46,327 nt of DNA from Gemmatimonadota bacterium (GTDB lineage: Bacteria > Gemmatimonadota > Gemmatimonadetes > Palauibacterales > Palauibacteraceae): the NCBI GenBank assembly GCA_029861425.1, contig JAOTZH010000004.1:1-46327 (forward strand), written 5' to 3'. Of this stretch, positions 8,738-17,314 are shown piece after piece. The notes under the pieces were generated by a model that was not told the origin of the DNA, did not search any database, and saw only the letters and a list, made by a program, of their open reading frames with translations. Both the position numbers and the translations under genes were made by a program. The first letter of the stretch is position 1. Every line of letters begins with the position of its first letter.

Positions 8738-9487
8738 TCAGCGGCGTGGCACCGTGATGACCTGACCGGCATAGATCCGACTTCCGTCGAGGTTGTTCGC
8801 CGCTCGTAGCTCGCGAACCGTCGTTCCGTGATCACGCGCGATCTCCCAGAGCGAGTCGCCCGAACGCACGTAATACTCCTGCTCCGCATCAGTCGAAGCC
8901 GCGGCCAGACGCTGGACGTATGTCTCGTATTGGTCCGGGAAGAGAGCCACGTGGTAGTGGGGCGGCCGCCGCTCGTAGGTCGCCTCGAGCACTCCCTTCC
9001 CCTCCAACTGCATCAGGACCCCTTCGAGCCATGAGCGGCAGGATGAGCGGCTGCTCCTGCGAAGGTCGAGAGCCATGCCGGTGGGGTGCACAGACCGGGG
9101 TGAGGCGTTCCGCGGTTGTCGGGACCAGGGCCGCGTGAGGCTCGTCACGACGAGCTTCTCTCCACAGGCGTTTCGGTACTGGCTGCCGAGCCGCTTCATG
9201 AAGAGCGCCACCGCGGGACGGGCGTAGGGCACGACGCCGGACTTGACCTCGTAGTCGGCGGTGCTTCGCACCGCCACGAGGTATCCGGCCGCCACGAACC
9301 GCCGTGCCTGCTCGGTCGTATCGAGAAACGTGTAGTCGTGCGACCGGGCCATCGAGTTCTGGCGATCGAGCGATGGCGTGGACCCGCGCAGACTCTGCGC
9401 CTCGACCGGAAACGCGGTCGCGGCGACGGCCAGCAACGCGAGCGGGCACGTGCGTGCCCGCGACCATGACTTGAACCCTGTTCTCAC
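8738..9487 (-). CDS. DUF5715-type (M15-like) peptidase with C-terminal LysM domain
   Basis: Exported cell-wall protein of 249 aa from the GTG at 9487, which is preceded by a GGGGGG run and begins a clear signal peptide (ending near V-E-A-Q). An ATG at 9586 would add 33 residues that do not look like a leader. The central domain has S-V-H-P-T-G-M-A-L-D-L (His134, Asp141) and P-H-Y-H-V (His177/His179), the zinc-ligand pattern of D-Ala-D-Ala carboxypeptidase-like M15 peptidases. Residues 206-248 form one LysM repeat (Y-Y-V-R-S-G-D-S-L-W-E-I-A to V-I-T-V-P), which binds peptidoglycan. It probably cleaves or remodels the cell wall. It is divergent from the di-heme oxidoreductase operon. Confidence 0.85.
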   Translation of the reverse strand: MRTGFKSWSRARTCPLALLAVAATAFPVEAQSLRGSTPSLDRQNSMARSHDYTFLDTTEQARRFVAAGYLVAVRSTADYEVKSGVVPYARPAVALFMKRLGSQYRNACGEKLVVTSLTRPWSRQPRNASPRSVHPTGMALDLRRSSRSSCRSWLEGVLMQLEGKGVLEATYERRPPHYHVALFPDQYETYVQRLAAASTDAEQEYYVRSGDSLWEIARDHGTTVRELRAANNLDGSRIYAGQVITVPRR

Positions 9488-9607
9488 GTACGCCCCCCGA
9501 ATACCGATTCCCCCTCCCAACGACACATAATCTTGAATGAACGTCGGCCGGATTGCCAGTTCCGAGGTCCGGACAGCGCTTGACACCCACTCGGCCCATC
9601 GCCGATA

Positions 9608-9623
9608 TTTAGCCTCGCCTAAA
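9608..9623. promoter_or_regulatory. DtxR/MntR-like metal-regulator palindrome
   Basis: The 16-bp sequence tttagcctcgcctaaa is a 7-2-7 inverted repeat (TTTAGcC-TC-GcCTAAA) with a single mismatched pair. It resembles the TTAGG-N-CCTAA type operators of iron- or manganese-sensing DtxR/IdeR/MntR regulators. It lies 60 bp before the di-heme oxidoreductase start and 121 bp before the LysM peptidase start, so it could control either or both. The assignment rests on pattern only. Confidence 0.5.
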
Positions 9624-9682
9624 AATCATGGCGGGCGCGGTGGCCCCCGCTTTTGATAAGACACACCCCATGAGAGGAATAG

Positions 9683-10906
9683 ATGCCTCGACCCGCGCGA
9701 CGGGCCAACCCGGCGCTCGCCGCATCGCTCGCGGCCCTGCTCGCCGCGTCCGCCTGCGACACGTTGTTGACGGAAGCGCCCGACTCCGGAGACGTCTTCG
9801 ATGCGCCCATCGAGGGTCTGTCGCCCGAGGAGCTGGCAGGCTTCATCGCCGGAGACGAACAGTTCGGGCTTCCCTTCAGACCCAGCACGGGCCTCGGGCC
9901 GATCTTCAACAACGTCTCGTGCGCGTCCTGTCATAGTGGAGACGGCCGCGGCCGACCGGAAAACAACCTGACGCGGATCAGCCGGGGCACCGACCCCGCC
10001 CGGGACGTGGGTGGCCCCCAAATACAGGACCGTGCGATCCCGGGAGCCGTGCCCGAGGACCTGCCACCCGGCGTCGACTCTTCCGAGCGGCTCCCGCCCG
10101 CCGTGTTCGGAGTGGGTCTGATCGAGGCCATCCCGGCGGCGGACATCCTCGCGAACGCGGATGAAAGCGATTCTGACGGCGATGGGATCTCCGGCCGGCC
10201 GAACTTCGTAGTGCCGGCCGAGTTCGTCCCGGCGAGGGAGCCCGGAGGCGGGACGGGCCTCCAGCTTGGGCGCTTCAGTCGCAAGGCACAGGTGTCGAGC
10301 CTCCTTCAGCAGACCGTTGAGGCGTACCACCAGGATATCGGCATCACTACGGATTTCCTGCCGGTCGAGAACTCGAATCCACAGGCGAGTCAGGCGACTG
10401 AAGCCGCCGATGCGATCGCCGACCCTGAGCTCCCCACGGCGCAGGTACAGCAGGTGATCGCGTACCTCCGGATGCTGCAGCCTCCCGCACCGGGCGCCGA
10501 CACCGAGAGTCGCCTCAGGGGCGAACAGCTCTTCGGGACCGTTGGCTGTGCCTCGTGTCACATTCCCGAGTTCCTGGCCGGGACGAGTCCCATTCCCGCG
10601 ATCGAAGGCCTGCCGGTCGTCCTGTATTCGGACTTGCTTCTCCATGACATGGGCGAGGGTCTGGCCGACGGACGTCCGGACGGCGACGCGACCGGACGGG
10701 AGTGGCGCACCGCTCCGCTCTGGGGACTCAGGGTCATGCGTGACTTCCTGAACGGGGAGGCCTTTCTCCTCCACGACGGCCGGGCCCGCTCGGTCGAGGA
10801 GGCGATCCTGCTCCACGGTGGAGAGGCGCGAGTCGCGCGCGACGCGTTCGACTCGCTCGGGGCGGCCGATCGAGCGGCCCTGCTCGACTTCGTCGGCAGC
10901 CGGTGA
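9683..10906 (+). CDS. Di-heme oxidoreductase (DUF1111, thiol oxidoreductase family) lipoprotein
   Basis: Periplasmic c-type cytochrome of 407 aa related to bacterial cytochrome c peroxidases. The lipobox L-A-A-S-A-C ends at Cys25. Two heme-attachment motifs are present, C-A-S-C-H at 80-84 and C-A-S-C-H at 289-293, with the conserved signature between them and a C-terminal segment with H-D-G-R-A-R. The ATG at 9683 follows AGAGGAATAG. Upstream ATGs are out of frame. The DUF1111 family is often found in iron-uptake operons, although its reaction is not settled. The Rieske gene starts 4 nt after the stop, so the two are co-transcribed. A metal-regulator-like palindrome sits upstream. Confidence 0.92.
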   Translation: MPRPARRANPALAASLAALLAASACDTLLTEAPDSGDVFDAPIEGLSPEELAGFIAGDEQFGLPFRPSTGLGPIFNNVSCASCHSGDGRGRPENNLTRISRGTDPARDVGGPQIQDRAIPGAVPEDLPPGVDSSERLPPAVFGVGLIEAIPAADILANADESDSDGDGISGRPNFVVPAEFVPAREPGGGTGLQLGRFSRKAQVSSLLQQTVEAYHQDIGITTDFLPVENSNPQASQATEAADAIADPELPTAQVQQVIAYLRMLQPPAPGADTESRLRGEQLFGTVGCASCHIPEFLAGTSPIPAIEGLPVVLYSDLLLHDMGEGLADGRPDGDATGREWRTAPLWGLRVMRDFLNGEAFLLHDGRARSVEEAILLHGGEARVARDAFDSLGAADRAALLDFVGSR

Positions 10907-10910
10907 TGCC

Positions 10911-11345
10911 ATGAGCCGGTCGTTCGAGCGCAGGGAATTCGTCCAGATTTCCGCATGCGCGGCCCTCGGGACGGGGCTTGTCGGCTGTGCCTCGCTCGCC
11001 GTCGTGTCCGTGCCGACGGGCGGAGGCCGCGCGCGGCTCGTCCTCCGCGACTATCCACAGCTCGCTTCGCCGGGCGGGTACCTGCGGGTGCAGCCGGACG
11101 ACCTCCCGCACCACCTGCTCGTGTTCGCGGGGGACGCGGGCGAGTTCACGGTGGTCTCGCCCGTCTGCACCCACCGGCAGTGCATCGTCAGTGTCGCCGG
11201 TCCGAGGCTCGTGTGTCCCTGCCACGGATCGGAGTACGAACGGGACGGCACCGTCACGATGGGTCCGGCCGAGCGTCGGCTGGATCGCTACCCGGCCGAG
11301 GTGAACGCCGCCGGCGAGCTGGTGATCGATCTGGAGGCCGTATGA
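10911..11345 (+). CDS. Rieske 2Fe-2S protein with Tat-type leader
   Basis: Small exported iron-sulfur protein of 144 aa. The N-terminus has a twin-arginine-like R-R-E-F-V-Q-I and a possible lipobox L-V-G-C (Cys26). The cluster is held by C-T-H-R-Q-C (Cys86, His88) and C-P-C-H-G-S (Cys102, His105). Cys91 and Cys104 are placed for the disulfide typical of high-potential bc1-type Rieske proteins. It probably carries electrons to or from the di-heme protein encoded 4 nt upstream. Its stop overlaps the porin start in ATGA, so translation is coupled. Confidence 0.93.
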   Translation: MSRSFERREFVQISACAALGTGLVGCASLAVVSVPTGGGRARLVLRDYPQLASPGGYLRVQPDDLPHHLLVFAGDAGEFTVVSPVCTHRQCIVSVAGPRLVCPCHGSEYERDGTVTMGPAERRLDRYPAEVNAAGELVIDLEAV

Positions 11346-12538
11346 TGACGAGCTGCCGTCGTCTTCTGCTCGCGATCATTGCGGCGACCGGAACGCTGGG
11401 ACTCGCGGCCGCCGAGGCGCAGGAGACCGGGGACGCCGCAACCCGCGACACCCTCGACCGCCCCTTCGTGCGTGGCGGGCGGGGCGACCGCCCGTACCTC
11501 TTCGACCTGGCCGGCCGACTCGCCCTGGGCGGATACGCCGAGGCACACCTCCGATACGAGCGTGAGGACGGGGTCACGGAGGATCTTGGATTCGAAGCGA
11601 AGCGCTTCAACCTCTTCTTCAACTCCCAGATCAGCGATTTCGTGCGATTCGGGGCCGAGCTCGAGTTCGAGGATGCCGCTCGTGAAGTCAAGCTCGAATT
11701 CATGACGATCGACCTGCTGCTGCACCGCGCATTCGGCGTGCGAGGCGGCATGATCCTCGTCCCTCTCGGCCGATTCAACCTCTCTCACGACAGCCCGAGA
11801 AACCCGTTCACGGACCGACCCTTGGTCTCGACCGACATCCTCTCGGTCGCGCTCTCCCAGCCGGGTCTCGGAGCATTCGGAGCGATCCCGCTCGAGGGAA
11901 CCGCGCGCTTCACATACGAGGCGTACGCGATCAACGGCTTCAACGAAGGGGTTCTCGACGACGAAGAAGGTACCCGGCTGCCCGCGGGCCGTGAGAACTT
12001 CGAGAACAACAACCGACGACTGTCGTGGGTCGGCCGAATCGCGTTCAGCCCAAACACGGACGCCGATTTCGGGATCTCGGGAATGCACGGGCAGTACAAC
12101 GTCTCGACTCTCGACGGCGAGACGATCGACGAGGGCCGCAGCGTGTCGATCGGTGCCGTGGACTGGGACTTCGACCAGGGTCTCTTCCAGATAAGCGGCG
12201 AGGCGGCCGCGGCCGAGATCGACGTGCCCGAATCGCTCGAAGGTCTGTTCGCGACCGGGCAGTGGGGCGTGTACACGGACGTCATCGTTCCGTTCGGGTC
12301 GGGATGGCTCGCCACCATGCCGCGCTCGCGGTTCGAGGCCAAGGCCAGAGTGGATTACGCCGACCTCGACCGGCACCTCCCGGGAGACGACCGGTTCCGA
12401 TTCTCGATCGGGGTCAACTTCCGTCCGACCTCCGACACGGTGTTCAAGCTCGACTACTTCAAGGGTCGAGCCCACGACCGGTTCAACAACGCCGCCGACC
12501 AGGCCGGCATCCTCTTCTCCGCGGCCACGTACTTCTAG
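11342..12538 (+). CDS. Outer-membrane porin-like beta-barrel protein
   Basis: Exported 398-aa protein starting at tandem ATG codons that overlap the Rieske stop by 4 nt. A signal peptide ends near A-E-A-Q. The mature part shows many alternating amphipathic strands (for example G-Y-A-E-A-H-L-R-Y-E, F-V-R-F-G-A-E-L-E-F, F-R-F-S-I-G-V-N-F) and ends in F at the C-terminus, as recognised by the BAM complex. It resembles phosphate-selective OprO/OprP-like porins, but I cannot assign a solute. The tight coupling to two redox proteins suggests that it brings in, or anchors, the partner of that system. Confidence 0.82.
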   Translation: MMTSCRRLLLAIIAATGTLGLAAAEAQETGDAATRDTLDRPFVRGGRGDRPYLFDLAGRLALGGYAEAHLRYEREDGVTEDLGFEAKRFNLFFNSQISDFVRFGAELEFEDAAREVKLEFMTIDLLLHRAFGVRGGMILVPLGRFNLSHDSPRNPFTDRPLVSTDILSVALSQPGLGAFGAIPLEGTARFTYEAYAINGFNEGVLDDEEGTRLPAGRENFENNNRRLSWVGRIAFSPNTDADFGISGMHGQYNVSTLDGETIDEGRSVSIGAVDWDFDQGLFQISGEAAAAEIDVPESLEGLFATGQWGVYTDVIVPFGSGWLATMPRSRFEAKARVDYADLDRHLPGDDRFRFSIGVNFRPTSDTVFKLDYFKGRAHDRFNNAADQAGILFSAATYF

Positions 12539-12603
12539 GCGGACAACCTCCCCGGCGAGATCGCGGTTGCCCGACGACGACCCGGCCGGCAAGGTGGGCG
12601 GTC

Positions 12604-13803
12604 ATGACGAGCCGCTTCGATGTCGCCGTAGTCGGCGCCGGGATCGTTGGCCTCTCCACGGCGCGAGCCATCGGGTTTGCCCGTCCGGGGCTCTCGATCG
12701 TGATCCTCGAGAAGGAAGAGGAGATCGCGACCCACCAGACGGGCCGGAACAGCGGCGTCGTCCACGCCGGCCTGTACTACCGACCGGGCTCACTCAAGGC
12801 GAGGCTGTGCGTCGAGGGCGGCCCGCGTCTGCTCGAGTTCTGTGACGAGCGCGGGATCGACACCACGCAAGCGGGCAAGATCGTCGTCGCCACGTCCGCT
12901 TCTCAGCTCCCGGCTCTCGCCGAGCTCGAGCGGCGGGCTGGCGCGAACGGGGTGCGGGTCGTCCGGGTCGGCCCGGACGAGATCTGCGAGCATGAACCGG
13001 AGGCTCGCGGCGTCGAGGGCCTTCGGGTCCCTTTTACCGGCGCGGTGGAATTCAGGGACGTGGCGCGCGCGTTCGCGGAAGACCTGATCCGTGACGGCGC
13101 CGAGGTGCGGACCGGACACGGCGTACTCTCGTCGCGATCGTCCTCGTCCGGGCGGATCCTCGAAACCGTCGGCGGGCCGATCGAGTGCTCGCTCGTGGTG
13201 AACTGCGCCGGGCTGCACGTCGACCGAATCGCTCGACTGCTGGGCACCGAACCAGGAGTGAAGGTGCTGCCTTTTCGGGGCGAGTACTGGAGTCTGACAC
13301 CGGACGCCGCCGCTCGCGTGCGCGGGCACATCTATCCGGTGCCCGACCCGCGATTCCCACACCTCGGCGTTCATTTCACGCGTGATGTCCGAGGTCGAGT
13401 GGAGATCGGGCCGAACGCCGTCTGGGCCTGGGGGCGAGAGGCATACGGACGTCTGTCCGGGAACCCGCGAGATGCGCTCGAGACCCTCTCGTATCGAGGG
13501 TTCTGGAACCTCGCCCGTCGACACTGGCGCACCGGTCTGGGGGAACAGTGGCGCTCGATGAGCCGCGCGGCGTTTGTCCGGAGAGCCCGACAACTGGTGC
13601 CTCGGCTCGACGCCCGGGACCTCGACCAGTGGCGGTCGGGCGTCCGCGCACAGGCAGTGGATACGGACGGGGCCTTGATATACGACTTCCTGATCCTCCA
13701 GAGCCCGGGCGTGGTGAACGTCATAAATGCCCCGTCCCCCGCAGCGACGTCCTGTCTCTCGATCGGCGAGCATATCGCAGCGATCGCTCTGGAGCAGTTG
13801 TGA
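12604..13803 (+). CDS. lhgO: L-2-hydroxyglutarate oxidase (FAD-dependent)
   Basis: Flavoprotein of 399 aa in the DAO family that oxidises L-2-hydroxyglutarate to 2-oxoglutarate and passes electrons to the quinone pool. The dinucleotide-binding G-A-G-I-V-G is at 11-16. Family signatures include T-G-R-N-S-G-V-V-H-A-G-L-Y-Y after the first strand-helix unit, P-F-R-G-E-Y near the middle, and a C-terminal S-P-G-V-V-N-V-I-N-A-P-S-P-A-A-T-S segment. GGTGG precedes the ATG. It starts 65 nt after the porin stop on the same strand, so it may be the last gene of that operon, or metabolically independent of it. It is convergent with the thiolase across a hairpin. Confidence 0.93.
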   Translation: MTSRFDVAVVGAGIVGLSTARAIGFARPGLSIVILEKEEEIATHQTGRNSGVVHAGLYYRPGSLKARLCVEGGPRLLEFCDERGIDTTQAGKIVVATSASQLPALAELERRAGANGVRVVRVGPDEICEHEPEARGVEGLRVPFTGAVEFRDVARAFAEDLIRDGAEVRTGHGVLSSRSSSSGRILETVGGPIECSLVVNCAGLHVDRIARLLGTEPGVKVLPFRGEYWSLTPDAAARVRGHIYPVPDPRFPHLGVHFTRDVRGRVEIGPNAVWAWGREAYGRLSGNPRDALETLSYRGFWNLARRHWRTGLGEQWRSMSRAAFVRRARQLVPRLDARDLDQWRSGVRAQAVDTDGALIYDFLILQSPGVVNVINAPSPAATSCLSIGEHIAAIALEQL

Positions 13804-13816
13804 CCTCCCCGTCCAC

Positions 13817-13848
13817 CGGGTCGGGCGGAGGGGGGCGCCCGGAACCCG
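13817..13848. terminator. Hairpin between convergent lhgO and thiolase genes
   Basis: CGGGT-CGGGCG (13817-13827) pairs with CGCCCG (13836-13841) and ACCCG (13844-13848), giving 11 bp with a two-base GA bulge and an 8-nt purine loop. It lies in the 56-bp gap between two converging stops, a place for a bidirectional terminator. No T-tract follows on either side. Confidence 0.5.
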
Positions 13849-13859
13849 ACGCGGACGGC

Positions 13860-15041
13860 CTAGAACACTTCGAAGAGACCCGCCGCGCCTTGCCCGCCCC
13901 CAATACACATCGTGCACACCACGTAGCGGGCTCCTCTTCGCTTCCCTTCCAGCAGAGCGTGTCCCACCATCCGCGCGCCGCTCATCCCGTATGGGTGGCC
14001 GATCGAGATCGCGCCGCCATTCACGTTGAGTCGCTGCTCTGGAATGCCGAGCCGATCGCGGCAGTAGATCACCTGAACGGCGAACGCCTCGTTCAGCTCC
14101 CACAGATCGACGTCGGCCATCGAGAGCCCGCTCTTCTCGAGAAGCTTCGGGACGGCAAAGACGGGACCGATTCCCATCTCGTCCGGCTCACAGCCGGCGA
14201 CGGCCAGGCCCCGGTAGGCCCCCAGCGGTTCGAGCCCGCGCCTGGAAGCGACTCCGGCCTCCATCACGACGCAGGCAGATGCCCCATCGGAGAGCTGGCT
14301 CGCGTTGCCGGCGGCGATGCGTCCGCCTTCGACGACCGGCTTGATCCGCTCGAGGTCCTCGTAGGTCGTTCCGGGCCGGTTGCCCTCGTCGAGAGCTAGC
14401 GTGACCTCCTCGAACGACACCTCGCCGGTCTCTCTGTCCGCCACGCCCTTCGTCGTGGTAATCGGAACGATCTCTTCGTCGAACCTGCACGCCTCCTGCG
14501 CCGCCGCGGTGCGGTCCTGGCTCTGAACGCCGTACCGGTCCTGGGCCTCACGCCCGATGTCGTAGCGTGCGGCAACGACTTCGGCGGTTTCGATCATCGG
14601 CATGTACGCCGCCGGGGCGTGGGCGAGGACGTTCGGATCCTTCCCGCGGTGGGTATTCATGTGCTCGTTCTGAACGAGGCTGACCGACTCGAGTCCCCCG
14701 GCCACGACCGTGTCCATTCCATCCACCACGACCTGCTTCGCCGCCGCTCCGATCGCCATCATTCCCGACGAGCACTGGCGGTCGATCGTCATGCCGGGCA
14801 CGTCGACCGGAAGCCCCGCGGCGAGCGCCGACGTGCGACCCACGTTGTATCCGGTCGACCCCTGCGGGATCGCGCACCCCATGATCACATCCTCCACCTC
14901 CGGTGCCTCCACGTCGGCTCGTCCGAGGGCGTGAGTGATCGCGTGAGCGGCGAGGGTTGGGCCTTCCGTGTTGTTGAAAGCACCACGGTACGCCTTCCCG
15001 ATCGGGGTGCGTGCGGTGGAGACGATGACGGCCTCTCTCAT
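13860..15041 (-). CDS. Acetyl-CoA C-acyltransferase (thiolase)
   Basis: Cytosolic thiolase of 393 aa for reversible cleavage or formation of 3-ketoacyl-CoA, in fatty-acid degradation or acetoacetyl-CoA synthesis. The nucleophilic Cys90 is in R-Q-C-S-S-G; the C-terminal catalytic His349 is in [10 protein letters not shown] and Cys379 in C-I-G-G-G-Q-G. The N-terminal S-T-A-R-T-P-I-G-K is typical. The ATG at 15041 matches the family start; the longer open frame upstream is not protein-like. The length is normal. No beta-oxidation partner is in the window, so FadA versus AtoB roles cannot be separated. Confidence 0.95.
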   Translation of the reverse strand: MREAVIVSTARTPIGKAYRGAFNNTEGPTLAAHAITHALGRADVEAPEVEDVIMGCAIPQGSTGYNVGRTSALAAGLPVDVPGMTIDRQCSSGMMAIGAAAKQVVVDGMDTVVAGGLESVSLVQNEHMNTHRGKDPNVLAHAPAAYMPMIETAEVVAARYDIGREAQDRYGVQSQDRTAAAQEACRFDEEIVPITTTKGVADRETGEVSFEEVTLALDEGNRPGTTYEDLERIKPVVEGGRIAAGNASQLSDGASACVVMEAGVASRRGLEPLGAYRGLAVAGCEPDEMGIGPVFAVPKLLEKSGLSMADVDLWELNEAFAVQVIYCRDRLGIPEQRLNVNGGAISIGHPYGMSGARMVGHALLEGKRRGARYVVCTMCIGGGQGAAGLFEVF

Positions 15042-15193
15042 GGTGGCCCCTTCTGGAGTCGAACCAACGGGGGAACGCGGCAAGATCGACGACTCTGGAG
15101 GGGGCGGCCAGTCGCTTCGTTGAGCCCGTAGCACCCACCTCCTATCATCTCGGGTCCCTTGCTGATCGTTCGAAGTACAGACCGGGGTTTCAA

Positions 15194-16516
15194 ATGAGAC
15201 GCACTCTGCTCGCCGCAATGCTCTGCACGCTGGCCCTTCCTGCCTTGCCCGACCGTGTCGTGGGACAGGATCCGGATCTCGATGCGCTGGCCGACGGGCT
15301 CGAGGCCAGGGTCATCGAATGGCGCCGCGATATCCACCAGCACCCGGAGCTGTCGAACCGGGAGTTCCGAACGGCCGAGCTCGTGGCGGAGCATCTTCAG
15401 TCGCTCGGGATATCCGTGACGACGGGCGTCGCCCACACGGGAGTAGTCGGGCTCCTCGAGGGCGGGAGTCCGGGGCCGGTCGTGGCCCTGCGCGCGGACA
15501 TGGATGGGTTGCCCGTTCCCGAACGCAACGACCTGAGCTTCAGGTCGCGGGCGATTGGCGAGTACAAGGGCGAAGAGGTGCCCGTCATGCATGCCTGCGG
15601 TCACGACACGCATGTGGCGATTCTCATGGGAGTCGCGGAGGCGTTGTCTGGCATGCGCGATGAGCTGTCAGGCACGGTGAAGTTCATCTTCCAGCCGGCC
15701 GAAGAGGGACCGCCGGAAGGCGAAGAGGGAGGCGCCGAGCTCATGACGAAGGAAGGCGTGCTCGCCAATCCGGACGTCGACGCCGCGTTCGCCCTTCACA
15801 TCGCCGCGCAACAGGACGTCGGCACGGTCACCTACCGCTCGGGCCCGATGATGGCGTCGGTCCAGGACTATCGAATCCTCGTTCGCGGCCGACAGGCTCA
15901 CGGAGCCGCGCCGTGGGCCGGGGTCGATCCGATCGTGACGGCCTCCCAGATCGTCGTCGGCCTGCAGACCATCGTGTCCCGTACGCTCGACATCACGGAC
16001 AACCCGGCGATCGTCACGATCGGCAAGTTCGAGGGAGGCGTTCGGTCCAACATCATCCCCGAGGAAGTCGAGATGCTCGGGACGATTCGAACGTTCGCGC
16101 CCGAGCAGACCGAGCTGGTCCATCGCCGGATCCGAGAGATCGCGACGAATATCGGCGAGGCGGCCGGCGCCGAGGTGACCGTCGATATTCCCCACACCAT
16201 GACGTATCCGGTCACCTACAACGACCCTGACCTGACGGGCACGTCGATCGAGTCGCTCGCGCGCGTCGCCGGATCGGCGAACGTGATCGAGTCGCCCCTC
16301 ATCACCGGGGCCGAGGATTTCTCGTACTTCGCCGAGGAGGTCCCGGGTTTCTACTTCTTCCTGGGAGGCAAGCCGCTCGACATCGCGAAAGAGGACGCCG
16401 CGTCTCACCACACCCCGGATTTCTATATCGATGAGAGCGGATTGATGCTCGGGTTCAAGGGGCTCATGGCCCTCACGCTGGACTACATGAAGGCGAACGC
16501 GCCGCTCGTACCATGA
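15194..16516 (+). CDS. M20 family metallo-amidohydrolase/peptidase, exported
   Basis: Zinc-dependent amidohydrolase of 440 aa in the M20D group (hippurate hydrolase, N-acyl amino acid and IAA-amino acid hydrolases). A signal peptide covers about residues 1-24. The metal-binding elements are C-G-H-D-T-H at 135-140, P-A-E-E-G near 169, H in F-A-L-H-I, and a late H-H-T-P-D-F. The dimerisation domain has G-R-Q-A-H-G-A-A-P, with the His that reaches into the partner active site. It probably releases amino acids from N-acylated or aromatic conjugates in the periplasm. It diverges from the thiolase across 152 bp. Its stop overlaps the next ATG by 4 nt. Confidence 0.94.
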   Translation: MRRTLLAAMLCTLALPALPDRVVGQDPDLDALADGLEARVIEWRRDIHQHPELSNREFRTAELVAEHLQSLGISVTTGVAHTGVVGLLEGGSPGPVVALRADMDGLPVPERNDLSFRSRAIGEYKGEEVPVMHACGHDTHVAILMGVAEALSGMRDELSGTVKFIFQPAEEGPPEGEEGGAELMTKEGVLANPDVDAAFALHIAAQQDVGTVTYRSGPMMASVQDYRILVRGRQAHGAAPWAGVDPIVTASQIVVGLQTIVSRTLDITDNPAIVTIGKFEGGVRSNIIPEEVEMLGTIRTFAPEQTELVHRRIREIATNIGEAAGAEVTVDIPHTMTYPVTYNDPDLTGTSIESLARVAGSANVIESPLITGAEDFSYFAEEVPGFYFFLGGKPLDIAKEDAASHHTPDFYIDESGLMLGFKGLMALTLDYMKANAPLVP

Positions 16517-17310
16517 CCGACGAAGCCGGAGTCCCCGCTCCCACGCCGGCCGCGCCGGCGACCTGGCCCAGGAGACTCCGACCCATCGCGATCGCGGCGT
16601 TTCTGTGCCTGCCGGCTGGGGGGCTCGGCACGCGGCTGGGGCTCTGGAGCTTCGGGCTCGGCTTCGGGATCCTCGCGGCCGGCGTCCTCGTCGGCCTGGT
16701 CGCGGGTGTTGTCGGACTCGTCGTCATCGTGAAGCAGCGTCGGCTACCGCGCGAAGTGAAGACCGGCGGTCCGGAAGCGGCCGTCGTGATAGCGGTGGCC
16801 ATCATCCTGATCTTCACCCCGTTCGTCAGCACCGCGCTTCGCGTGCCGCCGATTCACCAGGTGTCGACGGACCTCGTCGATCCGCCGACCTTCAGGGCGA
16901 TCTCGGATCTTCGCGGTCCGGACGCGAATCCTGTCGTCCTCACCACGGACGGAGCGGACGCCCAGCAGGCGTACTATCCCTGGATCCGCCCCATGATCGT
17001 TCCCGTGCGAGCGGACGAGGCGTATGAGGCGGCGCTTACCGTCCTCAAAGAGCGCATGGTGCTTGCGATCGTCGCGTCCGACCCGCTCGAGCGGGTAATC
17101 GAAGCGACCGATACGAGCTTCTGGTTCGGGTTCAAGGACGATTTCGTGGTGCGAGTGAGGTTCGACCAGCGGGGGGCCCGCGTCGATGTCCGATCCATCT
17201 CGCGAGTGGGACAGGGAGATCTCGGCGTCAACGCGGATCGAGTCGGGAGGTTCTTTGCCCTCCTCGCCGAAGAGATCGGCTATGATCCGGGGCCGTTCGA
17301 AAGCCCCTAG
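16513..17310 (+). CDS. DUF1499 domain membrane protein
   Basis: Protein of 265 aa translationally coupled to the M20 gene (ATGA overlap). Three hydrophobic segments (about 24-40, 46-73 and 93-108) are followed by a soluble DUF1499 domain starting at P-P-I-H-Q-V-S-T-D. The domain signature is visible: D-P-P-x-F, an I-E-A-T-D-T-S-x-W-F-G-F-x-D-D segment, and V-D-V-R-S-I-S-R-V-G. The biochemical role of DUF1499 is unknown. It ends 4 nt before the stop of a convergent gene. Confidence 0.88.
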   Translation: MTDEAGVPAPTPAAPATWPRRLRPIAIAAFLCLPAGGLGTRLGLWSFGLGFGILAAGVLVGLVAGVVGLVVIVKQRRLPREVKTGGPEAAVVIAVAIILIFTPFVSTALRVPPIHQVSTDLVDPPTFRAISDLRGPDANPVVLTTDGADAQQAYYPWIRPMIVPVRADEAYEAALTVLKERMVLAIVASDPLERVIEATDTSFWFGFKDDFVVRVRFDQRGARVDVRSISRVGQGDLGVNADRVGRFFALLAEEIGYDPGPFESP

Positions 17311-17314
17311 CCCG

